Below are positions 21,913 to 32,371 of a stretch of DNA of 64,000 bases, one piece after another. Where the stretch lies: positions 13,826,212 through 13,890,211 of the forward strand of contig JAKZAP010000021.1 of assembly GCA_023053575.1 (NCBI GenBank). Direction: 5' to 3'. The position numbers were made by a program, and so were the translations under genes. How positions within the stretch are numbered: the first letter of the stretch is position 1; each line of letters starts with the position of its first letter. Under the pieces are notes generated by a model. That model had not been told where the DNA came from and did no database searches. It was given only the letters and a program-made list of their open reading frames with translations. The DNA comes from Branchinecta lynchi. Its lineage: Eukaryota > Arthropoda > Branchiopoda > Anostraca > Branchinectidae.

Positions 21913-22779
21913 TTAAACTCGATAAAATGGCAACAGTTCACTCGGTAAATCCTTCGGACTTCTAGGCCAACCCTCAACAATATACCGTGACACTTTCTGA
22001 AGGGTTTCGGACCTTTCAGTTCCAACTTTTACACTAGCAAAATCAACTGGCAACGACATCAACTGGTTTACGTTGACCAAATTCGACTCAAAAATCATCG
22101 GCTCATCAGTATTACTTTCGTCCACCAAACGTGATAGCGCATCTACATTTTGTATAGCCTTAGCCGGCTTGAACTTAATGACATACTGGGAACACGCCAA
22201 TTGTACTGCCCAACGTTGGATCCGTGACGAAGATAATACTGGTAGGCCACTCTTTTCCCCCAAAAATCAAAGATAATGGGCGATTATCTGTACACAACTC
22301 AAACTTTCGTGAATACAAATAAAAATGAAATTTCTTCAACCCATACATTATTCCCAAACCTTCCCTTTCGAATTGGGAGTAGTTCTGCTCCGCAGGAGTC
22401 AGACGACGCGATGCGAATGCAATGGGTCTGTCAGAACCATCTGGCATGATGGGAGATATAACTGTTGCTACCGCAACTGGCGAAGCATCGCAAGTTAAAA
22501 CTAAGGGCAACTCAGAACTGAAGTGCACTAGCACAGAGTCTGATGCTAAAATATCTTTCAATGCCTTGAATGCTTTCTGACAGTCCACATTCCACTCAAA
22601 TGTACGACTCTTTCCCAATAATTGCGTAATTGGGTACATCATATCCGCTGCATTTGGGATAAACTTCCGGTAGTAATTCACCATTCCCAAGAACATAGAC
22701 ACTTCGGACTTACTCTTAGGACTAGGCATGTTTACAATGGCTTCAACCTTTAACATACTAGGAGTTAGCCCAGTCTCGC
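21913..22779 (-). pseudogene. Gypsy RNase H and RT connection
   Basis: It contains the RT tail (GLTPSMLKVEAIVNMPSP, then FLGMVNYYRKFIPN) and the RNase H domain: LVLTCDASPVAVATVISP with the first catalytic Asp, PIAFASRRLTPAEQNYSQFE with the Glu, and LCTDNRPLSLIFG with the next Asp. KPAKAIQNVDALSRL marks the link to integrase. A frameshift lies near 22230 and a stop near 21915. Its upstream edge is the TSD of the inserted element at 22780. Confidence 0.88.
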
Positions 22780-23595
22780 CAGTCATACACAAATCCTCAA
22801 TTTTTGGGCATGGTGCCCCAACGTTTGGGCATGCCTGGACGTATGGGCATGGTGCCCATACGTTACGGCACCATGCCCTGGAGTATGGGCACGGTACCCC
22901 TGTGAAATTTGGTTAAACTGACACTGGCTACATACCTAAATAGGGCCTTCTTCCTGTCCTAGATCAAAAGATACCTGATTTCTCTGTCTATCCAACCTCA
23001 TTTTCCAATTTCCAAAATGTTAGAGCACTTTCAAGATACAGAGAGTTTTGTGGAGGCCACTTCTTTCCCAGTGGGTTTACCCTATCCTTTTACAGGTAGT
23101 TGCCACTAGGTTACTCAATCCTTTTTCATGTTGTCAAAAAGTCAAAAGTCAGAGTAAAAACAGGTAAAAAAAAAATAACTCAAAATAAATACAATAAAAG
23201 GCAAAGAATCTAAAGGAAATATTTGCTCCAGTGAACAGATTGAAAAGCTTGCCTCATCCATGCTACCTAGCAGCAATTTTCTGGAAAAGGATAGGATAAG
23301 CCCACTAGAAGAGAAGTGGCCACCAAAAAACTCTATGTATCTTGGAAGTGCTCTAACATTTTGTAAATTGGAAAATGAGGTTGGATAGAAAGTAAAATCA
23401 GGTATCTTTTGATCTAGGAAAGGGAGAAGGCCCTATTTAGGTATGTAACCAGTCTCAGTTTATCCAAATTTCACAGGGGTACCATGCCCATGCTCCAGAG
23501 CAGGGTGCTCCAACGTATGGGTACCATGCCCATACGTTCGGGCATGCCCAGACGTTGGGGCACCATGCCCAAAATTGAGGATTTGTGCATGACTG
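22780..23595. mobile_element. hAT-like MITE inserted in gypsy pol, with 8-bp TSD
   Basis: 816 bp. The TSD AGTCTCGC is exact at 22772-22779 and 23596-23603. The ends are CAGTCATACACAAATCC and GGATTTGTGCATGACTG. Arms of about 330 bp pair almost throughout: ACCTCATTTTCCAATTT, AGGGCCTTCT and CCCCTGTGAAATTTGG all recur inverted. Next to each end is a minisatellite of GGGCATGGTGCCC and ACGTATGGGCATGG units. An 8-bp TSD with CAG ends points to hAT. It has no coding capacity. Confidence 0.9.
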
Positions 23596-23905
23596 AGTCT
23601 CGCTCACAGTAAACCCGAAATAATCAACAGACGGCTGCAGAAATGCACACTTTGACAATTTCACTTTCAGACCATACTCTCTGAACTTCAAAAGCACTTT
23701 CCGCAGATTTGCTAAATGCTCCTCGTCAGTTTCAGCTGAAACGATCACATCATCCAAGATGTATGCTGCACCATTGACATCAACCAATATGATATCCATC
23801 GTATGCTGAAATATCGCACAAGCAGACGAAACACCGAAAGGCAACCTTTTGTACTTATAGAGGCCTTGGTGCGTATTCACCGTTACACACTCCTGAGACT
23901 CGTTT
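23596..23905 (-). pseudogene. Gypsy reverse transcriptase, partial
   Basis: It reads VNTHQGLYKYKRLPFGVSSA, then a helix, then the active-site region AAYILDDVIVSAETDEEHL and the thumb start KLSKCAFLQPSVDYFGFTVS. The catalytic DD pair is kept, but the aromatic residue of the usual YxDD box is Ile here. The frame is interrupted by the insertion at 23595 and resumes at 22779 (GLTPSMLKVEAI). Confidence 0.85.
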
Positions 23906-24290
23906 GTTTTTGTTTTTCATTTTTCGATAGGCTACGGTGACCGTCTTGTCGGTAAAACGGGAAATCTGCTTTTCTTTCTGTTTACATCTTGAATGGATAA
24001 AAATCGTGTCTTTAATTTCAGTAACTGTGAACTATTCGTCATTGCGAAGACGTTTTGATGTGATGACTGGAATATTCTCGTCGGTAAATCCGAAAATGTT
24101 TTGGGTAAAGCACTAGACAAACCCTTCTTCGTTCCTTTCTGTTCCTTTACGGCAAACCAACCACATCGGCAAACCTGTCTGCTTGGTTTGTTCTTCGATG
24201 ATTTCTCTGTTCCCACCCATAAACTGCCCTTTTGGGTTGATCTGCCTGTAGATGGTACAGTCAATCCGGGAAATAGTCCACTTTATTCAG
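23906..24290. other. Unassigned segment with CTTGTCGGTAAA words
   Basis: CTTGTCGGTAAA or a close variant occurs at 23945 and 24078 and again at 25338-25362. A minus-strand open frame (24264 to 23932, 110 residues) has no recognised domain. It probably belongs to a dispersed repeat spanning to 25400. Confidence 0.35.
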
Positions 24291-25105
24291 TGACTTATTC
24301 TCAAACTGACTTATTCAAATTCCCGTCAGTGATAGCCCCACCACTCGGCCCACCGAGGTTGGATCGGGCCAGGATCACTAGTATATCGCCAAGTTTATCA
24401 CAATCGCTCAACCCATTTGGTCCCTAAGCATTTAAGAAAATGTCCAGGACCCACCTCTAATCCCCACTCAGCACTACCACCATGGCAAGAAGAATTTCGG
24501 ACACATAAATGGCATATTTGGCATCTGCGTCTACCATCCATCAAGCATCACTTGAATCGGAGCATTTCCGAAAAATTTGCAGGGGGCCTACCGGTCCGGT
24601 ACCCCCCCCCCCCAGCCCCACCTTCGCCCCATCCGGTTTGCGCCTCAAACGACATGTCTAGGTCCCATGAATTTTTTACCTTTCAAGTTTTATCCCAGTC
24701 ACTGTATCCGTTTGGCCCCTTCTGTATTACAATATTCCCGAGACCTCCTTGCAACTCTGTTCTCGGACGCGGTTAAATTGAACATCTTGGGCAAGTTTCA
24801 GTCCAATCCGAGCACTACTGGGGCCCATGCACTCGTTTGGTTTTTGAACTGTATCACAAAGTTACCGTGACCCCTAAATTCCTCTCACAGTTGTCAGATT
24901 TGGTTTGGACACAGAAACAGCAAATTTAGGGCATCTGCTCCCATCAGCCACTCGTGAAACTTGATTCCCCGCACTTTGATTCGATGCATCCTCATACCAA
25001 TTTCAACAGAATATTCCAACCCCTTTGAGGGTTATCATCGCAACAGACGGACTGACAAACTTTACGAACTCATAGGTGCTAACGTTTTGGAACCCCGAAA
25101 AGCCG
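24290..25105 (-). repeat. Decayed dispersed repeat related to the GGGATCCCA and G-tract families
   Basis: The right part (CAACAGACGGACTGACAAAC, then CATAGGTGCTAACGTTTTGG) is a degenerate version of the GGGATCCCA-family terminus. The left part (GGTTGGATCGGGCCAGGATC) resembles the G-tract family at 35890-36830 in inverse orientation. Poly-C runs lie at 24603 and 25377. Confidence 0.45.
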
Positions 25106-25399
25106 CTTAATTTACAAGCGTAAATCTTCAATCCGTGAAGTAGTCTTTTTGGGGTTGCAAGACATTGACTGCATAGTATGTTCCTGGTTCCATTTGATAA
25201 ACATTGGTGCCAGGAAGCTAATGGCTATTGTCATTAACTTTCGTTAGAAAAAATATCTCATTTGATGTTACAATTTATTATTACAACGGTTGGAAGATGC
25301 GTTCGCGGGGAATGTGCGCGGCAACGGCGCCTTTTGTCGGTAAATTGTTAGATCTTGTCGGTAAAATCTGTGCTTGCCCCCCCCCCCCCCCCCCACGAA

Positions 25400-26190
25400 G
25401 ATAGGCTAGTTTCGCCACTGACTGTACTACAGTAATTAGGGCTTAGCCTCTTTCCTTCATTTTCGAATTCTGAGCCTTCAGTTACTGGATCATAATACTC
25501 TTACATTTTAACTTTCGGTTGAGAACTCTCTACCTTGCTCCCAACCTGTAACTTGGCTTAGCCTTAGGGTATTAAAATACTTCAGATCTAAGTATTTCAG
25601 TTCTTTTTTAAAACACTACTGCAATTCCAGGGACTATTCAGGGCCTATTAACTGTACAACACCAAGGTGGCGTTCCACCAAGTTGTATTAGTTATGATTG
25701 TTACTACTTATGTTATTACCTCCTTTTCATAGGCTAAGCTTCTCTCTATTATTATTTTGTTTCAAAGACATTTATGATCATTTCAGTTTAATGATGATGG
25801 TCAGGAGCATTATAAGAGACAATAACTATAGTGTCAGCAGAAACTCCTGTAAGAGTGAAGATATATGAAAATGTGGTTGTTATTTTCATTCCAGAGAGCA
25901 CTGTGACTACCGCAATATGGCACTGGTCTCTCCTCTTGTCATCGTAACTCATAATAGCTTTTCCGGAATGCTACCAAAGTGGAAAATTGGAAATGTTTCA
26001 GTTTTCTTTTGTTGATGCACTAGCCATCAGCATACTTTTGCAAAGCATGAGCTGATCTCATCCCCTGTATCTGCTTTTTAATCCTCAGTAGCCTTCTTAT
26101 AAATTTGTTCAAGAAAAGTTTGGCTAGTTTTGGAAGCTTGATTTTCTTGTTGACACAGAGCTGTAAAGGGGGGCTGCCAACTTCAGATTA
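25400..26190. other. Stretch without a recognisable gene
   Basis: AT-rich. No exon-like frame, inverted ends or recognisable protein words were seen on either strand. Confidence 0.5.
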
Positions 26191-26199
26191 CGTGACGTT

Positions 26200-26391
26200 G
26201 GAATTTGCATTATAAATTTTAAGAGAAATTTCACTTGCAGTCCTGAGTTCCTGACTAGGTCCCAGGTCAACCTGTTTCCTTAACAATTAGAACCTCATTA
26301 AGACTGCCAAAATTTTTTTTTTTACATTTTATAGGCCAATTATGAGGTTATGTATGTAATTCAAGGTTGGTTTAGTACCTCTCCTGTACCT
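26200..26391. mobile_element. Decayed relative of the 20180 MITE
   Basis: Shared order of words with 20180-20391: GAAATTTC, GCAGTCC, AGGTCC, GACAGTTAGAACC/AACAATTAGAACC, AGGCCA, TTCAAGG, and an end of CTCCTGTA. The left end is not conserved. Confidence 0.45.
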
Positions 26392-26929
26392 CATCTTTTA
26401 GCAAGGATGTTAAATCGACATATGCACACTATCTTCAATTGAGATCAGTGCGGCCACCATAGCCATGTTTTGTTAAGGCCTGAATAAGGCTAAGGGGTCA
26501 ATTTGCTTCCTAACAGTATGCAGATAAACCGCCTGTTTGCTAATAGTAATAATCATAGTAAATTATTCTTACCCACAAGTTCCAGAGGAAAAACAAGTGG
26601 AATACCGTACAATAAAGAAATAGAAAGGAAGAAAACACTAAAATAACTATACATACAAAAACACTAGCCCATGTGGTGTGGTGAAAACCGAGTGTAGGCT
26701 GACCCCTTAAAAATTTAGTAAAAGTTAGCCAGTGATGCCAACACAGAACAAGTTCAGAATCAGAAACCCTGGGAACTGCCTGGATTACAAAAATTAATAA
26801 ATAATATATTATAATGCTGATAAAGGCTTTCATGCCTCTTACTTCACAAAAAACACTAACTCATTTAGAGATAAATTGTGGTACAAGAAATCTAACCAAA
26901 TCAAAATTCTCTGTCGAACTTTGAGAATG

Positions 26930-27135
26930 AAAACATGTCTTCCAGATGAATGCTATCTCCAGATTTTTTGAATTCATTGACCATCTATCTCTGCACCAAC
27001 TACATTGTCTGGAAGGGAGTTCCACAGGACGGCCACTCTGTTCCCAAATGCCCAACGACCGACATCCTTGTCAAAGCTTGAATGAATAGTTCTGAAATGG
27101 TGGCTCCTTAGGTGCTTATTTTCGTGATCACAACA
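26930..27135 (-). mobile_element. CR1/Jockey-like LINE fragment, C-terminus of the RT protein
   Basis: The minus strand reads KHLRSHHFRTIHSSFDKDVG, then RWAFGNRVAVLWNSLPDNVV, the highly typical C-terminal block of CR1/L2/Jockey-type polymerases (RxxxFxxRVxxxWNSLP). It stops at a TGA shortly after and is followed by an out-of-frame SxNxF-like stretch. A short, non-functional remnant and a different clade from the LINE at 28450. Confidence 0.75.
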
Positions 27136-27669
27136 AAGTGTTTAGCTGGAAGGTTGTCGCAAGCGCTGTGGGCATAGATATAAAATTTCAGTACCTCAAT
27201 TCTGTCTTGCAAAAATTGCGAATATTCACGAAAAATCGTGAAAAATTGCGAAAATTAAAAAAGGAGGTGAAAAATTAGATGCTGAGCTTGATTACGTTGT
27301 TTCTACAGATTTTCATCTGTCAGGCCATAACTGAGGAACTCACTCAAGATTGTGCTCCCCCCCCCACCCCCCCCCCACCCCCTCTTACCCTGCACCATTG
27401 ACCAGAAGTATGTCCAGCAAGTATAGGAACATTTCCAGGCTTTCTAAAATTTCTCCGCTCTAGCTTAGGTAGAAGTAACATTTGCCATTCGTAGCAAGAT
27501 ATTGTCAGAAACTTACAAATCTTTAATAGTTTGGGGTGGTTTGCGCTGCTGTCTAAATGACAAAATTATTGAAAAAACTTGGTTGCTCACAAATATGGGC
27601 ACATACGGTTTGGAGCTGTATTATATTGTTTGCATAAGTTATCAACGAATTTATCGAGGTAAAACATAA

Positions 27670-28325
27670 GGTACATAGAGAACAAGGTCTAAGATTTTCG
27701 GCGGGATCCCAATGGGAAAATTTTTGCGGTCTCGGGACTCTCGGATCTAGTAGATTTCCGGAACCTGTAAACTTGCAATATAACCCTTAAACCTTAGCGA
27801 GATCAACTGGGTAGTACTTTTCATGGAAAAGAATATTAGATTATAGGTTAAGTCATCCACTGAGGAAATAAATAACAGAATTGGATTAGTCATTATAGGC
27901 CTAACAAAATTTCAATTTTTTTGTCGGATTTCGAGCGAATTACTTGTCCGCTGAGAAAGTAAACATCAGATGGATTCAGCACCTACTTAGAGGCTAGAAA
28001 GAATTGCTTACAATCTTACATAGGCTACTAAAGAAATAAATTTTGCTTCAATATTTCTTGTTAAACATATTTTTGTTTTTTAACAATTCCTCCTCATTGT
28101 TACTTGAGCCCCTAAGGTCAGCCTGAGGTAGGTAACTAAGGTAGATCTGAGGTAGATAGAGAACAAGACCTAAGATTTTCATTGGGGTCCCAATGGGAAT
28201 ATTTTTGGGGTCTCGGGTCTAGTAGTTTTCCAGAACCTGTAAACTTGCAATATAATTCTTGAACCTTAGCGAGATCAAGTGGGTAGTACTTTTCGTGGAA
28301 AAGAATATTAGATAATTAGGTTAAT
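27670..28325. repeat. Direct duplication of a 190-bp block around a GGGATCCCA-family fragment
   Basis: 27670-27860 and 28150-28325 share ACATAGAGAACAAG, ATTTTC, CCCAATGGGAA, ACCTGTAAACTTGCAATATA, ACCTTAGCGAGATCAA and GGGTAGTACTTTTC. Between them are one decayed 137-bp unit (27910-27990) and the 28020-28115 segment also found at 20065-20165. TCCACTGAGGAAAT occurs after the first copy (27855) and again at 29775, beyond the LINE. Confidence 0.6.
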
Positions 28326-28449
28326 TCGTAAACTTCCGGCATTGGCCAGGTTCTGAACAGACAGTTCATCCGAGACGAGAATAAATAATATTCTCCGACT
28401 CCCATTTCTTTTTCTAGTATAACAACCGTCCTGTCAGTCCAGGTTTACT

Positions 28450-29729
28450 GGATAGATAAGATAAGATAAGATTTATTTCCGGAAAAGTACAAAGGGCCAT
28501 GGAAACAAGAAAACAACACAAAAACGAAACCATAGCCGCAACCACTATTTACAAAAAACTTTCCCTGTGAATCATGGCTACCTTTAGGAATCTTCCCAAA
28601 TTTCTTATATCTCTAAAACTTCTACTTTTCAAAATTTGTTTAAACCTTTCCTCCCCCCAAATCGTTTCCCCAAATATTTCCTTCCTCAGGTCTTTTAACT
28701 CCTGACACTCACACATTAAATGGAATATACATTCATTAATTTTACCACACATCGGACAGAAGTAAGGACCACGGAGCACTCTAACCTTACCCAAATATTT
28801 CCTTCTTAGTCCTACCGGTAAACAATCTGCCCTCAGGCTAATTATAAGTTGAATTTGGTCTAAAGGAATTCCCGCCTTGAAATAAACTTCTTCCCCCCAT
28901 GTCTCCTTGGCTACAGCATAAAACCTCAGGGAATCCGAAGCAGCCAGCCTACACTGCCAATCTTGCACCTCCTGTTCTCTTAGCCTACTCTCCACTTTTT
29001 TCGCAATACTTCCTATGTTATCCCACCCTTTTCCCTCATTCCAAATATAAGATAATCCTGTACTATCTAAAATTGGCTTAACCTGCTGCGACCATGACTC
29101 CTTTGATTTATCTCTCAACGACTCCAAATACGCCGCCTTCATAGGCCTCACTCTTGGCAATGCTATGATTTTTTCCCACAGACGAATCATACTTACTAAC
29201 CGATAACTCCTTAACGAATAAAGTCCTAAGTCACCTTTTACTACCAACGTACTAGTCTTACTACTAATTCCTAGTATTCTTTTAAAATAACATAATTGTA
29301 CCTGTTCGAACTTTTGACATTGGCTATATCCCCAAATTTCAGCTGCATAATGCATGGCTGAAACTACTTTCGAAAAAAATACTTGTTTATGCATCCTTAA
29401 ATTTACTATCGCCTTTATTTGGGTTTTTAGCAATATATTTACACACCGTTTTCCTTTTGCTAGGCTTGATTCTACATGCTTACCGTATTTTCCTTTTGCC
29501 GATAGTTTAAACCCCAAATAAATAAACTCCTCTTTATAACCAATCTCTTTCCCTTCAAAAATAACTTTATCCTTATTTACTTTCCCTCCTTTTCGAAAAC
29601 ACATCACTGCCGTTTTTTTAACATTCAGTGTCAGTTTTTTACTTGTTAAATACTCACTTACCTTATCCATCAAAATCTGTAAATTTTCTTTAGAATCGGC
29701 AATAAGTGCCACATCATCTGCAAACAACT
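28450..29729 (-). mobile_element. 5'-truncated LINE encoding RT C-terminal half and zinc finger
   Basis: A single open frame of about 390 residues on the minus strand begins within the RT active site (FADDVALIADS) and continues through LTLNVKKTAVMCFRKGG and IYLGFKLSAKGKYGKHV to a C-terminal finger (CPMCGKINECIFHLMCEC) and a TGA at about 28549. It is truncated at the 5' end just before the FADD box. The 3' tail is a (TTATC)n array (28455-28472 on the plus strand). Lack of stops suggests a fairly recent insertion. It is related to the tail at 12759-13155, which ends in (ATT)n instead. Confidence 0.88.
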
Positions 29730-30033
29730 ATGCCCCTATTTTTAAGCTCCTCGTTCCCTCCGAGTACGGCCAAATGACAGATCCACTGAGGAAATGAATA
29801 ACAGAAATGGATAAGCCTACATACATTCCTACCCCCAAACAAACCTTCAATTGATTTCAGAGTTAAAGTTACGTTAAGAAACCAGATGATGCCTAGAAGC
29901 ACACGTTAGTCTAGAATCCAATCGAAAGCGAATGGTGCAAGCTGTTACCATTTCGGGGGAGGGAGATTGGAATCCACCTAATCTCGCAAAGCTATGTTTT
30001 TGTATAATTTCGTAATAATAATCTGTTTTTGGG

Positions 30034-31230
30034 TTCCCAAAACGTAAGTGGAGGGATACCTATGACATCGCAGAAGCTGTCCGTCTGTCCGCACGGTAAC
30101 TCTCGAAGGGATTGAAATATTTTGATGAAAATTGGTGGGAGGATCCTTTGGGTCAAAGTACAGGTTAAGTTCGAAGATGGGCTCTATAGTGTATTTGAGG
30201 ATGGGGGAGGGGCTTCAAATTAAGGGACAAAACAAATATTTTTTGAAAGCTGTTGTGATAGTCAATTATGAGGTAAGAAGACATGCTGAGCACGATGGTG
30301 AAAACCATTTTCTTGTCGGACAAGTAGTTCGTCCGGAATCCGGCAAAAACCGGAAAGTTTGTTAAAAGTAAAAGTTTCATTTGAAGTTGATTAAATCTTA
30401 GGGGTAGAAGACATGCTGAAAACGAAGGTGAAAACCATTTTCTCGCTGGACATGTAGTTCGTCCAGAATTCGAGGAAAACCGGAAAGTTTGTTAAAAGTA
30501 AAGTTTTATTTGAAGTTGATTAAATGTTTGATTTAGGGGTAAGAAGACATGCTGAACCCGATGGTGAAAACCATTTTCTCGCTGAACAAGTAGTTCGTCC
30601 GGAATCTGGCAAAAACCGGAAAGTTGGTGAGGAGTAAAAGTTTCATTTGAAGTTGAAATGTTTGATTCAAGGGTAAGAAAACATGTTGAACACGATGGTG
30701 AAAACTATTTTCTCGCCGGACAACTAGTTCGCTTGGAATCCGGCCAAAACCGGAAAATATATTAAAAGCAAAAGTTTTATCTGAAGTTGATTAGATGATA
30801 GATTTAGGGGTAAGAAGAGACGACGCTGAGTCTGTATATGACAATCATTTTTACCCGGACATATAATTAGTCCGGAATCCGGTTGTACCTGCATTTTTTT
30901 TAAGTCAAAGTTTTATTTAAAGTTGATTAGATGTTCTTTATAGGGATAAGGCGATGCGCTTGATTCGTTTATGAATTTTCTTTTTTTGCTGGACTAGTAA
31001 TTCGCTCGGACTTCTGGCGAAACCGCAAATTTGGCAGAAGTAAAGCAGGAAGTTTCGGTCAGTATCGTCAAAATAGATATGGCTTATAGAGGTATAGATG
31101 GATAGAATATCTGAACTCGGCTTTCTCTGATGATTAGCCTAGCGAAGACTGGATCTGGCGAAGACAATACCCAATTGTCTGGATCAAAGCTTAGATTTTT
31201 GGGATCGCATCGACACCTTTGGTCTTGTTT
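30034..31230 (+). mobile_element. GGGATCCCA-family element with five tandem units
   Basis: It starts TTTTTGGGTTCCCAAAACG and ends TTTTTGGGATCGCATCGACA, then CCTTTGGTCTTG. CGGAATCCGG or variants recur near 30335, 30465, 30600, 30735 and 30873. Subterminal blocks (GAAGTAAAGCAGGAAGTTTC, GATTAGCCTAGCGAAGACT) match 8549-9990 and 10240-10625. The TCCG microsatellite is contracted to a few units. Confidence 0.72.
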
Positions 31231-31234
31231 TCCA

Positions 31235-32195
31235 AGAAATATGAGAGTCTTGCTCACTCATTCTAACAAAATTGTTATTCATTAAAAGACCCCTCTTGCT
31301 TATTGTCTTTTATAATACACATAGCTCCCATATTGAATAATAAGCTTCTAAAATCCCAACCTTTCTCCATTGTTTCGTTTCGTAACTGCGGATTTTTAGC
31401 GCTTTTTCGGCCTTGCCGAGTTTTCCCATCGCCCAACAAAAGTTTGCCGGAATCTTCATTTTCCGCTGATAACTCTTTCACGCATAAGGATGTGCTAATC
31501 TTCTGTTTATTACTTCTTTTATTTGCTTCGTTTTCCCACTTTTTAACCAAGGCACGTTCAGTTTTCAAATCTTTTGCGCCCAGTCGTTGCTTCGGAGAGC
31601 AGGAAGGGTGGATATAATCGACAAGCGCCGACAAGAGAATCGCTAGTTTCAGGTGGAAAGTAATGGTATTTTCGAAAACGTTTTCTCTGATACTTATAGG
31701 GCAAAGATCATTTCTAGTAAGAGTTGTGCTTTAAGAAATGCAAGTTTAACCACTCTTTTAAACCATATTTAATTAAATATGGACTTTTAATCCATCAAAA
31801 TGAGGAGACAAACAAAAGAGAAAAATAAAAAGCAGAAATTTGATTAATTGCAACTTGGATCTCTCCTTATATTCCTTCCTGATCAGAAGACAGGTACCAT
31901 ATTTCAGGGAATCAGCGATGGGACCTAGATGCTACTGGAATGCAATGTTTGTCCAAGCTATGTGCGCAGCTGAATTAGCCCAAATAATTTCGAAACCGAA
32001 TTAGACTTGTTCTAGCAAATATTTGATTTCAGCACTTTTGTTAAAATATCCTAAGGTTGCTCCTCTCTGTCGACGACTAGGCTTGTGGCAGGGCTTAAAT
32101 CAGGGGATGAATTTTTTCAGAGAATGCGGTTAGTTCGGTTCTTTTTTTCATGATCGGCAGTTAGGGCCAGTTTGTTCATTTGTCTATGATTAAAT
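31235..32195. other. Stretch upstream of the first OSBP exon seen
   Basis: Apparently single-copy. A 119-residue minus-strand frame (31634 to 31275) and an overlapping plus-strand frame have no recognised domain. If the OSBP exon at 32261 is internal, this is intron; if a short isoform exists, its promoter would be here. No TATA box or clear initiator stands out. Confidence 0.4.
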
Positions 32196-32260
32196 GTTTT
32201 CAGGAAAACAAGAACGGTTCTTCAATAGAGTCCTGTGAAAACCATGTCTTCCTTCCGCAG

Positions 32261-32371
32261 AAGAGCCGGAGTCGGAGAACAAGGGTTCCGGACAAACCCT
32301 CTGTATCGTTTAATGTTTGGGCAATGGTGAAGAATTGCGTTGGAAAGGATCTTACGAAGATACCCCTGCCT
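32261..32371 (+). CDS. OSBP: OSBP exon 1 in window (start of lipid-transfer domain)
   Basis: The acceptor TCTTCCTTCCGCAG ends at 32260 and the donor CCT|GTAAGC is at 32372; phase 0 at both ends. It encodes RRTRVPDKPSVSFNVWAMVK, then NCVGKDLTKIPLP. An upstream in-frame AG (TTTTCAG ending 32203) would add 19 residues; the chosen site has the better pyrimidine tract and the added residues have no counterpart in OSBP. Confidence 0.85.

Larger units (their letters stand above)
20596..23905 (-). mobile_element. Ty3/gypsy LTR retrotransposon, 5'-truncated and mutated
   Basis: On the minus strand the order is RT (C-terminal half), RNase H, integrase, polypurine tract, 3' LTR start, which is the Ty3/gypsy order. 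Gag, protease and the N-terminal RT are missing, with truncation near 23905. At least two frameshifts (near 22230 and 21430) and one in-frame TAA (near 21915) break the pol frame. A DNA transposon is inserted at 22780-23595 between RT and RNase H. The LTR starts TGTTGTATATG at 20704 and is cut off after about 110 bp. A dead copy. Confidence 0.9.

Noticed and set aside
26540..26833. 97-residue hydrophobic minus-strand frame that looks like a membrane protein
   Set aside because: The hydrophobicity comes from A/T-rich sequence and a TA-rich run; no conserved context or splice sites.
31275..31634. 119-residue minus-strand open frame rich in Lys/Glu
   Set aside because: No domain, no splice-site context and an overlapping plus-strand frame of similar length; not enough to call a gene.
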